NCBI GenBank assembly: GCA_025363655.1
Contig: JANYDK010000041.1
Location: 1 to 58,378 of the forward strand
From: Deltaproteobacteria bacterium
GTDB taxonomy: Bacteria > Myxococcota_A > Polyangia > Polyangiales > JADJMO01
DNA length: 58,378 nt
Reading direction: 5' to 3'
Positions within the stretch are counted from its first letter, which is position 1, and each line of letters starts with the position of its first letter. Of the stretch, positions 47,128-55,151 are shown in pieces. The translations under genes and the position numbers were made by a program. Below the pieces are notes generated by a model. That model was not told the origin of the DNA. It did not search any database and worked only from the letters and a program-made list of their open reading frames with translations.

Positions 47128-47766
47128 ATGAGAACCCCCACCCTCGAGCTCTATTTCGATTTTTCGTCGCCCTATTCGTACCTCGCGCACACGCAGGCCG
47201 AGGCCGTGGCGCAGCGGGCGGGAGCGCAGCTGGTGTTTCGGCCGATGCTGCTGGGGGCCGTTTTCAAGGCGATTGGCCAGGTCGATGCGCCGATGCTCAG
47301 TTGGTCGGAGGCGAAGCGCCTTTGGACGATTCGCGACCTCGAGCAGTGGGCTGCGCACTACGCGGTGCCGTATCGCTTTCCGTCGCGCTTTCCCATGGGC
47401 ACGGTGAAGGCGCTCCGTTGTCACCTCGCGCTCGAGATGCTCGAGGGTGAAGGAAACGCAAAGGCGCTGCGTGCCTTCCGCGCGGCTACCTTCGCTGCCT
47501 ATTGGGCGGAAGATCGCGACATCGCCGACGACGCGGTGCTCGGCGACATTCTCACGGCGAGCGGCGCCGATGCGGCGACGGTATTGGCGAAGACGCAGGA
47601 CAAAGCGATCAAAGACGCGCTCTTCGCGGCCACCCAGCGCGCCACCTCGGCGGGCGTCTTCGGCGCGCCGACGTGGGTCGTCGACGGCAACACCAAAGAG
47701 CTGATTTGGGGCCAAGACCGCCTGCCGCTGGTCGAAGATCAGCTTCGCGCGGCCCGCGGGACCTGA
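47128..47766 (+). CDS. 2-hydroxychromene-2-carboxylate isomerase-like (DsbA-fold, GST kappa-like)
   Basis: A 212-residue DsbA-like protein without CxxC. The N-terminal signature LELYFDFSSPYSYLA carries the catalytic Ser (Ser14) of the HCCA isomerase / GST kappa group. FRPMLLGAVFKAIG, FPMGTVKALRCHLALEM and AGVFGAPTWVVDGN, with the cis-Pro loop, complete the family pattern. HCCA isomerases use glutathione in naphthalene breakdown, but most bacterial homologues act on other, unknown substrates. No aromatic-degradation gene is nearby, so the name is structural only. Length is normal for the family (about 200). Confidence 0.92.
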   Translation: MRTPTLELYFDFSSPYSYLAHTQAEAVAQRAGAQLVFRPMLLGAVFKAIGQVDAPMLSWSEAKRLWTIRDLEQWAAHYAVPYRFPSRFPMGTVKALRCHLALEMLEGEGNAKALRAFRAATFAAYWAEDRDIADDAVLGDILTASGADAATVLAKTQDKAIKDALFAATQRATSAGVFGAPTWVVDGNTKELIWGQDRLPLVEDQLRAARGT

Positions 47767-47787
47767 CGGGCACCGGCGTTTCGTCGT

Positions 47788-48468
47788 TCAGATCGGACGC
47801 GCCCAAACCCCGAAGGTGAAGCCGCCTTTGCCGGGGCCGTCGACCTCGATTTGGAATTGGTATTCGACGTCGCTCTGCTGACACCACGACTTGGTCATCT
47901 CGATGATGGCGACGGGGCTCTTGGTCTTGTCGTCGGCGACGAGCGCGCCGTCTTTCGTCTCGACGAGGATGTCGAGGTCTTTGATGGTGTCGTCGGCGGT
48001 GGCGAAATAGCGGTAACAGAAGCCTCCGCGGAGCTTGATGAAGAAGGTGTCGCGCTTGTCCTTGGTGTGATGGATGCGACCGACCATCGGCTTCGCGTAC
48101 TCGACGAGGCCCGCGGGGCCGCCACATTTGTCGGCGATGAGCGCGTAGTCCTTGGCGTGCTTGCCGGAGAGGTCGAGTTCCTTCCAACACTCGGCCTCGC
48201 TCACCGTCGCCGGGGGAAATTTGGGCTTCTGCGGCATCGTCACCGTCATCTCGAGGGCGACCGGCGACTCGTTCGGATCGAGGTCTTCCTCGGGCTCCAC
48301 CACCGCGACCGTGGAGGCGCTCGCCGAGGGCGTCGGTGCTTCGGCGGTAGGCTTGGGGGTGATCGGCCCGCCGCTCGTCGCGCTCGGACCTCCGCAGGCG
48401 AAGGCCTGGAGCGAGAGGAGCGACAAGAGACCGGCGGCGACGACGAGACCGAGCGCGCGCGTCTTCAT
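47788..48468 (-). CDS. Lipoprotein of unknown function, 226 aa
   Basis: Unrecognised. The ATG read from 48468 gives a lipoprotein signal (VVAAGLLSLLSLQAFAC), followed by a Pro/Ser/Thr-rich linker and an acidic stretch. The mature domain of about 130 residues contains AECWKELDLSGKHAKDYALI, GRIHHTKDKRDTFFIKLRGG, CYRYFATADDTIKDLDILV and WCQQSDVEYQFQIEVDGPG, with four Cys. It ends in a beta-rich segment (KGGFTFGVWARPI). It is divergent from the SCP2-like gene with 54 bp between, and both starts have their own TAnnnT box. Confidence 0.75.
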   Translation of the reverse strand: MKTRALGLVVAAGLLSLLSLQAFACGGPSATSGGPITPKPTAEAPTPSASASTVAVVEPEEDLDPNESPVALEMTVTMPQKPKFPPATVSEAECWKELDLSGKHAKDYALIADKCGGPAGLVEYAKPMVGRIHHTKDKRDTFFIKLRGGFCYRYFATADDTIKDLDILVETKDGALVADDKTKSPVAIIEMTKSWCQQSDVEYQFQIEVDGPGKGGFTFGVWARPI

Positions 48469-48475
48469 GAAAGCG

Positions 48476-48481
48476 AACTTA
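48476..48481 (-). promoter_or_regulatory. TAAGTT, candidate -10 box of the 48468 gene
   Basis: On the minus strand it lies 7 nt before the ATG; no Shine-Dalgarno between. Confidence 0.38.
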
Positions 48482-48510
48482 CGCCGGCGTGCGCCGACGT
48501 AAAGATGGAA

Positions 48511-48516
48511 TAAGCT
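48511..48516 (+). promoter_or_regulatory. TAAGCT, candidate -10 box of the SCP2-like gene
   Basis: It lies 6 nt before the ATG at 48523, back to back with the box of the divergent gene (30 nt apart). Confidence 0.38.
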
Positions 48517-48522
48517 GCCCCG

Positions 48523-49167
48523 ATGCCGCTCACCCCGCTCGCCTTCCTCACTGAAAAACTGCCTGCGCTGTACGAGCGCGGCGTCGCCCTCCTTCGTGCT
48601 CGCGCCGAAGGTGGTGACGCCCGTGCCAAGCAAAACCTCGCCGACGTCGTCGACGCTTCGGGCACCGGCTTCGTCACCATCTCGGGGCACGGCACCGTCT
48701 GGCTCACCGTCGACAAGGGCGTGATGACCACGAGCGAGGCTCGCCCAGCCGGCCTGCCCGTGCGCATCGCCATCCAATTTCCTGGTGACGCGGCGCTGCA
48801 CCTCTTGAAGCTCGCCGATCAGAAGAACGCCTACGAAGACGATCGCGCCGCCATCGCCGCTGCGCGCACGTCGTCGAAGCGCTTCGAGGACGCGCTCGCC
48901 GGTCGCAAGATGACCTGCCAATTCACCCTCAAAGACCCGGCCATTCTCGATGACGACGTGGTCGTCGACGTCGGCCTCAACGTCGAGACCATCCCCGAGA
49001 AGCCCGGCTTCACCGCCGAGCTCAAGTACGACGATCTCGTCGCGCTGATGGAGAAGAAGCTGCAGCCGCAGTCGCTCCTCATGGGCGGCAAGCTGCGTTT
49101 GAAGGGCGACTATTCGCTCGCGATGCAGGTCGGGATGCAGATGATGGCGGCGGCTGGAAAGAAGTAG
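48523..49167 (+). CDS. SCP2 sterol-binding-domain-like protein
   Basis: A 214-residue cytoplasmic protein without signal sequence. The part from about residue 50 follows the SCP2/sterol-carrier pattern: VTISGHGTVWLTVDKGVM, then FTLKDPAILDD and the C-terminal LVALMEKKLQPQSLLMGGKLRLKGD, which corresponds to the helix-turn-strand 'GKLKIKGD' signature at the end of SCP2 domains. Such domains bind lipids or acyl-CoA. The start of the next gene is 5 bp after the stop, so they form an operon. The match is clearest at the C-terminus; the middle is divergent. Confidence 0.8.
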   Translation: MPLTPLAFLTEKLPALYERGVALLRARAEGGDARAKQNLADVVDASGTGFVTISGHGTVWLTVDKGVMTTSEARPAGLPVRIAIQFPGDAALHLLKLADQKNAYEDDRAAIAAARTSSKRFEDALAGRKMTCQFTLKDPAILDDDVVVDVGLNVETIPEKPGFTAELKYDDLVALMEKKLQPQSLLMGGKLRLKGDYSLAMQVGMQMMAAAGKK

Positions 49168-49172
49168 GACGC

Positions 49173-49829
49173 GTGCTGCGGTGGCTTTTTCTCGGCTTCT
49201 TCGCGTCTCTCGCGAGCTGCACGCGTGAACGTGGGGCCGAGAAGAACATCGCCGCTGTTCCCTCCGAGACCAAGGGCTCACCGAGCGTGACCGCGGCTCC
49301 GGCTCCGGCGCCGGCTCCAACACCGACCTCCACCGACGAGCTCCCGGCGTATCTGGCGCATCTCGAGAAGGACGGCGATCTCTACGCGAGAGTCGGCGCC
49401 ACCATCGTCGACGCGCCGGCGGCCGACATCGCGGTCTTACGTGCCTATCCGCGCTTCCTCGGCAAAGGTCCGCTGACGCCGAAGGGCGAGCGCCTGACCC
49501 TCCTCACCGCCAAGACCAGTTATCTGGCGAGCGAGGAAATCAGGGTGATTCACGTGCACGAGGCGACCAAGGCGGGCGTCGAGCTGTACGTGATGGGACC
49601 GAAAGCCATCTATGGCGAATACGTCGACGGCAAGCTCGCCTCGAAGGCGGCGAAAGCTCCCATCGACGGCTACGACGGCGCGGTGATCAAGAGCCCGGAG
49701 GCCGACCACAACTACGAGGTGAGCGTGCACAAGCTGCCAGTCGGCACGCACACGCTGCAATGGCGCTTCGCGACGCTCTCGGGTCCGACGGTGATCGATT
49801 CCAACGTGCTGACGATCGAAGTGCACTGA
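49173..49829 (+). CDS. Lipoprotein of unknown function, 218 aa
   Basis: Unrecognised. The GTG start 5 bp after the SCP2-like gene gives a lipoprotein signal (WLFLGFFASLASC), then a Pro/Ala-rich linker (APAPAPAPTPTS). The mature domain is beta-rich and looks immunoglobulin-like toward the end: LTLLTAKTSYLASEEIRVIH, VHKLPVGTHTLQWRFATLSG, VIDSNVLTIEVH. Conservation of the two-gene unit would indicate a lipid-related role because of the SCP2 neighbour, but that is guesswork. Confidence 0.75.
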   Translation: MLRWLFLGFFASLASCTRERGAEKNIAAVPSETKGSPSVTAAPAPAPAPTPTSTDELPAYLAHLEKDGDLYARVGATIVDAPAADIAVLRAYPRFLGKGPLTPKGERLTLLTAKTSYLASEEIRVIHVHEATKAGVELYVMGPKAIYGEYVDGKLASKAAKAPIDGYDGAVIKSPEADHNYEVSVHKLPVGTHTLQWRFATLSGPTVIDSNVLTIEVH

Positions 49830-49851
49830 CGATCGCGGTCATCCTGCGAGC

Positions 49852-50982
49852 TCAATGTCGCGGACAACCAGCGCGGAGAGCAGTGAAGGGCTCTTCGGCT
49901 CCGATCACGAGCGCGCCGTCTTCGACGAAGAAGCTCATCTTGTCCTCTGGAACGAGCTCGCCGCAGCGAGGGAGGACCGTGTGGAAGCCGTCGCGGGACG
50001 AGAGCACGATGACGTCGCCGCCGAGCGCGAGGGTTCCTCGAGGCTCTCCACTCGGCTTTTCACCGACCCAGATGCTCGCGTCTCGCAACGCGATCGCGCG
50101 ACGCGCCGTGAGTGGCGTCGGACCGGTGTTCGTCGTGCCAAAGCCGCAGCCGAGCGGGCGAAAGCGATGCGTTTTGGCGACACGCAGCTCCTCGCGACGA
50201 ACCCACCCATCGACGACGAGGCCGTCCTCGTAGTGGAGGTGAAGACCGAGGCTCGATTCCTCGATCTTCACGCGCAACCCCGGTTGCGCCGTCATCTCGA
50301 AGACCGACGGTCCGCCGGGCACGAGTGCGATCCCGAGGGACGAGCCTCCAAGGTGGTAGTCGACGACCGTGGCGCTCGCAGGCACGACGTAGCTCGTCGG
50401 CGCATCGGTGAGAACGCGGCCAATGGCGACGTCGGCGCACGGCGTGACGACGCCGTCGAGGATCAACTCGTTGGAGACGGGCGACACCACCGCGGCGTGG
50501 CCGATGGAGGTCGAGAGCGTCAACGGCGCGCCCACAGGCACGTAGGCAGCCTCGCCCGCAAGCGGGATCCGACGACGCGCCGCGAAGCGAAGCTGTCCCC
50601 GCTGCATCCAGCCTTCGAGCGAAAAACCCCCTGCCGCCGTCGCCTTCAGGCGCAGACGAGCCTCGGCGAAGGGGCCGACGAAGGTGCTTTCGAGCGCCAA
50701 TTCGTGATCGTTGAAGGTCGCGAAGGGCACCTCGTCGGCGCGTTCGGCGCTGAGCGTGACGAAACCGCTGAGCGCCATTCCGCCTTCGATGACGCACCCT
50801 CGACCGGGGCTCGCCGCCGACCGACGCGGGAAGCGATCGACCTCGCGCGACACCGGCACGTGCGCCGCGTGAAGCCCACGAGGCGTCATCACGAGTGCAA
50901 ACGCGATCGCGATCCCGATCGCAGCTGCCACCGCACAAGCGAGTGCGAGCGTTTGGATCGACCGGCGCCGAGGCGATGACAC
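49852..50982 (-). CDS. Single-pass membrane protein of unknown function
   Basis: Unrecognised. With the GTG read from 50982 the protein has 376 residues: a basic N-terminus (SSPRRRS), one hydrophobic helix near 8-32 (TLALACAVAAAIGIAIAFALV), and a long beta-rich extracytoplasmic part with repeated Gly/Val strands (CVIEGGMALSGFVTLSA, RLRLKATAAGGFSLEGWMQ, GLHLHYEDGLVVDGWVRRE) that resembles SH3-like surface modules. An ATG at 51138 would add 52 residues but lies inside the divergent lipoprotein gene, so it was not preferred. The start is uncertain. It converges with the lipoprotein gene ending at 49829. Confidence 0.68.
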   Translation of the reverse strand: MSSPRRRSIQTLALACAVAAAIGIAIAFALVMTPRGLHAAHVPVSREVDRFPRRSAASPGRGCVIEGGMALSGFVTLSAERADEVPFATFNDHELALESTFVGPFAEARLRLKATAAGGFSLEGWMQRGQLRFAARRRIPLAGEAAYVPVGAPLTLSTSIGHAAVVSPVSNELILDGVVTPCADVAIGRVLTDAPTSYVVPASATVVDYHLGGSSLGIALVPGGPSVFEMTAQPGLRVKIEESSLGLHLHYEDGLVVDGWVRREELRVAKTHRFRPLGCGFGTTNTGPTPLTARRAIALRDASIWVGEKPSGEPRGTLALGGDVIVLSSRDGFHTVLPRCGELVPEDKMSFFVEDGALVIGAEEPFTALRAGCPRH

Positions 50983-51128
50983 GACGGAGCGACAACCGTG
51001 TTCGGGTGAGGTTCCCGAGTCGACTCGAGCGAAGCGCGTGCGGGAATGTTCCGCGAACCCATCGAGTTGATCGGGAGCGAGCGTGTCGCGCCGTGCCGGT
51101 CGCAGACAGCTCGCGAGGGGATGGATCC

Positions 51129-51704
51129 ATGCGCACATACATCGTGCCGCTCGCCGCGGCTTTGGGCCTTTTTCTCGGGTCGGGATGCTTCGAAGCGATG
51201 GGCTCGTCGAACGGGCCCTCGCCCCAGACCGCGTCTCCCGCGCCGACGGTCGGCCTCGCTTCCACGGACCCGGTGCCGAACGTGCCCGTCTATCCGAGCA
51301 GCGATCCGCCGAAGCCTTGCGAGGTGGTCGGCGTCCTCGACTTCCACACCGACGCCACCTCCGAGGACAAAGGCTTCGACGAGCTGCGGCGCGAAGCCGC
51401 TCGACTCGGCGCCGACGCGGTCATCTCTGCAGAATTCGAGCACGGTGAAGAAGGCGAGAAATCGCACCTTTCGGGCGTCGCCATTCGCTACAAGTCTCTC
51501 GACGAGCGTCCGATCGTCGAAGTCGGCCGCATCGACATCGCCACCCCGGAAGATGACGACGACAAGGGCTTCGAAAAGATGCGAGCTCAGGCGCGCGCGC
51601 TCGGGGCCGACAAGGTCGTCAACGTCCACTTCGAGCACGGCGCCGAAGGAGGCATGTCGCACCTCACGGGAATTGCCGTGCGCTACGTGAAGGCCGGAGG
51701 CTGA
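51129..51704 (+). CDS. Lipoprotein with two copies of a 57-residue YbjQ/RcsF-like domain
   Basis: A 191-residue lipoprotein (signal LAAALGLFLGSGC; AGGGG 8 nt before the ATG). After a Pro/Ser linker come two similar domains: CEVVGVLDFHTDATSEDKGF...LGADAVISAEFEHG...SHLSGVAIRY and VEVGRIDIATPEDDDDKGF...LGADKVVNVHFEHG...SHLTGIAVRY. The repeated EVVG...GFD.LR..A..LGAD.V pattern recalls the YbjQ/UPF0145 and RcsF folds, which bind metal or sense envelope stress, but the similarity is loose. A third copy is in the next gene, 2 bp downstream, so the unit arose by duplication. Confidence 0.78.
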   Translation: MRTYIVPLAAALGLFLGSGCFEAMGSSNGPSPQTASPAPTVGLASTDPVPNVPVYPSSDPPKPCEVVGVLDFHTDATSEDKGFDELRREAARLGADAVISAEFEHGEEGEKSHLSGVAIRYKSLDERPIVEVGRIDIATPEDDDDKGFEKMRAQARALGADKVVNVHFEHGAEGGMSHLTGIAVRYVKAGG

Positions 51705-51706
51705 GC

Positions 51707-52195
51707 ATGTACCGCGCGCCGCTCTCGACCTCGAGTCTTCTGCTCATGGTCTCCATGATGGTCGTCACCACTTCGGGAGCGGGTTGCGGCGAAATCATCT
51801 TCCGTTCGCATGGGCCCGAGCCCGAGCACACCGCATTGGCTGCCGCGCATCCCGTCGTCGGGACCAACCCGACCCCGATGATGACTCCGGTGCTCACGAA
51901 CGGTGGAGCCGAGGCGCACGACGCCGAGATCGTCATCCCGCCGCTCGATGGCCCCCTTCCCTATGAGGCGAGCCGCATCCAGGTCTTCGCCTCCAAGCAC
52001 ATCGACGCTCTCACCGAGGTGGTCGGCGTCCTCGACATGCATACCAGCGCAAACAGCGAGGACAAGGGCTTCGATCTCTTGCGCATGCGCGCCCTCGCGC
52101 TCGGAGCCGATGCGGTGATTGGGGCCGAGTTCGAGCACGGAGAAGGCAACGAGCCCTCGCACCTGTCGGGGATGGCGGTGCGCTACGTGCGCTAG
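51707..52195 (+). CDS. Lipoprotein with one copy of the same 57-residue domain
   Basis: A 162-residue lipoprotein starting 2 bp after the previous stop. The signal (LLLMVSMMVVTTSGAGC) ends in a lipobox Cys. A linker rich in Pro, Thr and Ala is followed by the domain TEVVGVLDMHTSANSEDKGF...LGADAVIGAEFEHG...SHLSGMAVRYVR at the C-terminus. It is closest to the first domain of the preceding protein (both have DKGFD and AEFEHGE), suggesting that a two-domain ancestor and a one-domain copy coexist. The pair probably acts together at the envelope. Confidence 0.77.
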   Translation: MYRAPLSTSSLLLMVSMMVVTTSGAGCGEIIFRSHGPEPEHTALAAAHPVVGTNPTPMMTPVLTNGGAEAHDAEIVIPPLDGPLPYEASRIQVFASKHIDALTEVVGVLDMHTSANSEDKGFDLLRMRALALGADAVIGAEFEHGEGNEPSHLSGMAVRYVR

Positions 52196-52217
52196 GTCCT
52201 TGACTGAATTCCGAGCA

Positions 52218-52233
52218 CGCTCAAATATGAGCG
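52218..52233. promoter_or_regulatory. Candidate TetR operator CGCTCA-N4-TGAGCG
   Basis: A perfect 6-bp inverted repeat around AATA lies 24 bp before the GTG of the hydroxylase gene, whose partner encodes a TetR-family repressor. Size and symmetry suit a TetR dimer, so autoregulation of the pair is likely. Inferred from position and symmetry. Confidence 0.5.
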
Positions 52234-52257
52234 CAGTCGGTTTTCCAGGGAGGCCCC

Positions 52258-53055
52258 GTGCACGACCTCTTCGCTCCTGCCCTTCTCCCGCGTCTCCTCG
52301 CGGTCGCCGTCTTTCTCGTCGGCCTCACGCTGATCTCGGTCGGTCTCGGCTTCGCGCTCGAACGCTCGGCCTTCGGGCGCGCGCGCCGCATCTGGTCGGT
52401 GCCGCTCGACCCCGGTCAGCTCCGTTGGGAGGCCTCTGCCAACGTCCGCTTCCATCTGCTCGCGGTGCCCGTTTTCACCCTCGTCTTCGGCAGCGGCGCG
52501 CTTCGCTTCGCGCCCTCGACGGTGGTCTCGTTCCTCGCCACCTACGTCGCCAGTTGGGTGAGCTTCGAGCTCTATTTCTACGCGATGCACCGCGCGCTCC
52601 ATGCGCGTGCGCTCGTGCGCTTCCATCGGCTGCATCACCGCTCGCGTGTCACCACGCCGCTCAGCGGCTTCTCCATCTCGCTCGTCGAGGGGCTCGGCTG
52701 GCTCGTCGGCTATCTCGCGCCGCCCCTCGTTTTTTCGGCGATCATGCCGATTTCACTGCCCGGATGGATGGCCTACTTGGTGGTCAATTGGACCGGCAAT
52801 CCGCTCGGCCACGCCAACCTCGAGCTCGGCTCGAAGCTCGGCGCCGGGCGTGCTTTCTCCAACGTCATTCATCCTTTCGTCTATCACGCGCTTCACCACG
52901 CTCGCTGGCAAGGGCACTACGGGCTCTATTCGGCGAGCCTCGATCGCCTCCTCGCGACGGAGTGGTCCGACTGGCCTTCGCTCTATCATCGAATCATGGC
53001 GCAGCGTCCGCTCGAGAGTCTGAAGGCGAAGGGTGACGATGCCGGGCCGACGTGA
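52258..53055 (+). CDS. Sterol desaturase / fatty acid hydroxylase superfamily protein
   Basis: A 265-residue membrane di-iron enzyme. The His clusters that bind iron are visible: FYAMHRALH, RFHRLHHRS, LGHANLEL and YHALHHARWQGHYG. Around them are about four to five membrane helices (near 8-32, 65-85, 88-110, 145-180). The family hydroxylates or desaturates sterols, fatty acids or alkyl chains; which one cannot be told. The GTG start has GGGAGG 4-5 nt before it. The TetR gene overlaps its end by 17 bp, and a palindrome lies in front of it, indicating repression by that regulator. Confidence 0.92.
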   Translation: MHDLFAPALLPRLLAVAVFLVGLTLISVGLGFALERSAFGRARRIWSVPLDPGQLRWEASANVRFHLLAVPVFTLVFGSGALRFAPSTVVSFLATYVASWVSFELYFYAMHRALHARALVRFHRLHHRSRVTTPLSGFSISLVEGLGWLVGYLAPPLVFSAIMPISLPGWMAYLVVNWTGNPLGHANLELGSKLGAGRAFSNVIHPFVYHALHHARWQGHYGLYSASLDRLLATEWSDWPSLYHRIMAQRPLESLKAKGDDAGPT

Positions 53056-53677
53056 GCTGAACAAGGAGGACAAGCGTCGACGCATTCGCGACGCGGCCTG
53101 GTCGCTCTTTCGCGAGCACGGCTTCGACGCCACGACCACCCGCGCCATCGCCGAACGGGCCGAAATCGGCGTCGGAACGCTCTTTCTCTATGCGCCCGAC
53201 AAGGACGCGCTCCTCTTTTCGCTCTTTCGCGACGAGCTCGGCGACATCGTCACCAAGCGGTTCGCTCGCGTGCCGGAGCGTGCGCTGCTCGATCAGCTCC
53301 TCTATGTCATTCGTGGCTTCTACGAACGTTACGCCGAAGACCCTGCCCTCGCGCGAAGGTTCGTGCCGCTCATCCTCCGCCTCGAAGGTGACGCGCTCGC
53401 CTCGTACGCTGCCCTCAACGCCGACTTCTTCGCCCGCGTCGGCGCCCTCGTCGAGGCCGCGAAGACGCGAGGTGAAGTGCGCGCCGACGTCGACGGCGCC
53501 GTCCTCGGGGTCAACGTCCTCGCCATCTACGCGTACTTCGTCCTCGGGTGGCTCCTCGGCCCTGCGCCCCGCGTGAAGGACGGCCTGGCGAGCCTGAAGC
53601 CTGCCCTCGCGTCGCTCCTCGACGGCGTACGCCCTGTGAAAGCAGGCGTTTCCGCACGCGAAGGGCGTCGAAAATAA
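53039..53677 (+). CDS. TetR/AcrR family transcriptional regulator
   Basis: A 212-residue regulator. The N-terminal HTH reads RIRDAAWSLFREHGFDATTT RAIAERAEIGVGTLFLYAPD across residues about 17-57, followed by KDALLFSLF. The C-terminal helical part is the ligand-binding and dimer domain. It overlaps the hydroxylase gene by 17 bp and is thus translated from the same mRNA; its operator is probably the palindrome at 52218. A ligand such as a fatty acid or sterol is a reasonable guess. A GTG at 53033 adds two residues. Confidence 0.95.
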   Translation: MPGRRELNKEDKRRRIRDAAWSLFREHGFDATTTRAIAERAEIGVGTLFLYAPDKDALLFSLFRDELGDIVTKRFARVPERALLDQLLYVIRGFYERYAEDPALARRFVPLILRLEGDALASYAALNADFFARVGALVEAAKTRGEVRADVDGAVLGVNVLAIYAYFVLGWLLGPAPRVKDGLASLKPALASLLDGVRPVKAGVSAREGRRK

Positions 53678-53730
53678 TTTGAGCCGGTCGGCCGAGGTGG
53701 GCGCCTCTCCCACGATGAGGAGACCGATCG

Positions 53731-55119
53731 ATGCCCATCACGCCCATCACGCGCCGCTCGAGCCGCTCACGCCGTTTGCTCTTTCCCGCGTTGGCCATCC
53801 TCGGCATGGGGCTCGCCGCGTGCGGAGGCACCGACGGCAACATCGAAGATCCCGGTCCCGGCAGTGACGCGGACGGCGTCGACACCAACGGCAGCTCGCT
53901 CGATGGCGGCGGCAGCGACACCCGCACGCCCACCGACGGCAGTGGCGGCACGGACACCAGTACGACCCCACCGGGCACCGACACGGGCACGACGCCTCCC
54001 GGCACGGACACCGGCACGACCCCTCCCGGAAGCGACACGGGCACGACCCCTCCAGGGACCGACACCGGCCCTCCCATCTCCACCGCGGGAAATCCCGATG
54101 GATCGTGCAAGGCGGGCGTCCCTGCGCTCGGCGTCGCGGTCGACGTCTCGAAGCCCACGACCGTCGTCGGCACCGGCACCGCCGCGAGCTGCACGTTCGC
54201 TTCGTTGCAGGCCGCCACCACGCTCGGCGGCATCATCACCTTCAACTGCGGAAGCGCGCCGCTGACGATGCACGTGACGTCGACCCTCAAGCTGCCGACC
54301 ACCAAGAGCACGGTCATCGACGGCGGCAACAAGATCACCCTCGACGGCGGCAGCGCGGTGCAGATTCTCCGCTTCGACAGCGCCGACTTCCGCGCCAACG
54401 AGAACCGCCTCACCCTTCAGCATCTGACGCTCACCAACGGCAAGATGACCCCGACGAAGGCCATTCCGGTGGCTCCTGCCCCTTGTTCGCAGGGTTGGAA
54501 CGACGGTGAAGGCGGCGCGCTCTACATGCGTGATGGGAATCTGTCGGTCATCGACTGCATCTTCACCGGCAACCAAGCCGCGCCGCTCGGCCCCGACACG
54601 GGCGGAGGAGCGATTTACGTGCTGGGGAGCAAGCACGGTGCGGTGATCGTGAAGAGCACGTTCAATGGCAATCGCGCCAGCAACGCCGGCGCCGTCGGCG
54701 GTTTGTTCTGCGAGCTGAACATTTACGACAGTCTCTTTACGGGCAATACCGCGACGGGCAATGGCGCGAACAGCGACGATGCCAGCAAGTGCAGCTTCAT
54801 CAACAATGGGCAGCACGAGGTGGGTTCCGGAGGGAATGGCGGGGCGATTTACAGTGACGGAGCGTCGGTGAACGTCACGCTCTGTGGCGACAAGATCGTC
54901 GACAACGCCGCCGGGACTGGGGCGTTTGGCGGTGGGCTATTTTTCACGAGCAACGACTTTGGCGGCACGTTGTCGATCACCGATACGACGATGACGGGGA
55001 ACACCGGAGGGCATTGGACGAGCGTCGCCGGGGGGACCGTGAAGAATGCCGGGACGGCGGTGGGGACGAATGCGAAGAGCATTTCGATCGCCAGCTCGAC
55101 CCTGCAGGGGGTGCCGTGA
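53731..55119 (+). CDS. Lipoprotein with Thr/Pro repeats and right-handed beta-helix domain
   Basis: A 462-residue surface protein. GAGGAG stands before the ATG, and the signal (FPALAILGMGLAAC) ends in a lipobox Cys. A low-complexity linker includes four exact-length units of TTPPGTDTG (residues about 78-113). The rest (about 145-462) is a parallel beta-helix of the kind in polymorphic outer-membrane proteins, with recurring GGAIY, FTGN and NGNRAS motifs. Cys pairs are scattered in the helix. It lacks an autotransporter barrel, so anchoring would be by lipid. Base composition becomes more A/T-rich in the last 400 bp. Possible roles are adhesion or polysaccharide binding; no catalytic residue of pectate lyases is evident. 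Confidence 0.85.
   Translation: MPITPITRRSSRSRRLLFPALAILGMGLAACGGTDGNIEDPGPGSDADGVDTNGSSLDGGGSDTRTPTDGSGGTDTSTTPPGTDTGTTPPGTDTGTTPPGSDTGTTPPGTDTGPPISTAGNPDGSCKAGVPALGVAVDVSKPTTVVGTGTAASCTFASLQAATTLGGIITFNCGSAPLTMHVTSTLKLPTTKSTVIDGGNKITLDGGSAVQILRFDSADFRANENRLTLQHLTLTNGKMTPTKAIPVAPAPCSQGWNDGEGGALYMRDGNLSVIDCIFTGNQAAPLGPDTGGGAIYVLGSKHGAVIVKSTFNGNRASNAGAVGGLFCELNIYDSLFTGNTATGNGANSDDASKCSFINNGQHEVGSGGNGGAIYSDGASVNVTLCGDKIVDNAAGTGAFGGGLFFTSNDFGGTLSITDTTMTGNTGGHWTSVAGGTVKNAGTAVGTNAKSISIASSTLQGVP
53962..54069 (+). repeat. Four tandem 27-bp units coding TTPPGTDTG
   Basis: Four in-frame 27-bp units encode TTPPGTDTG, with Ser for Thr in the third. They form the linker of the beta-helix lipoprotein and could change in number by slippage. 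Confidence 0.9.
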
Positions 55120-55151
55120 AGCTTCGAGCGGCCCGTGACGAGGCATCGACG

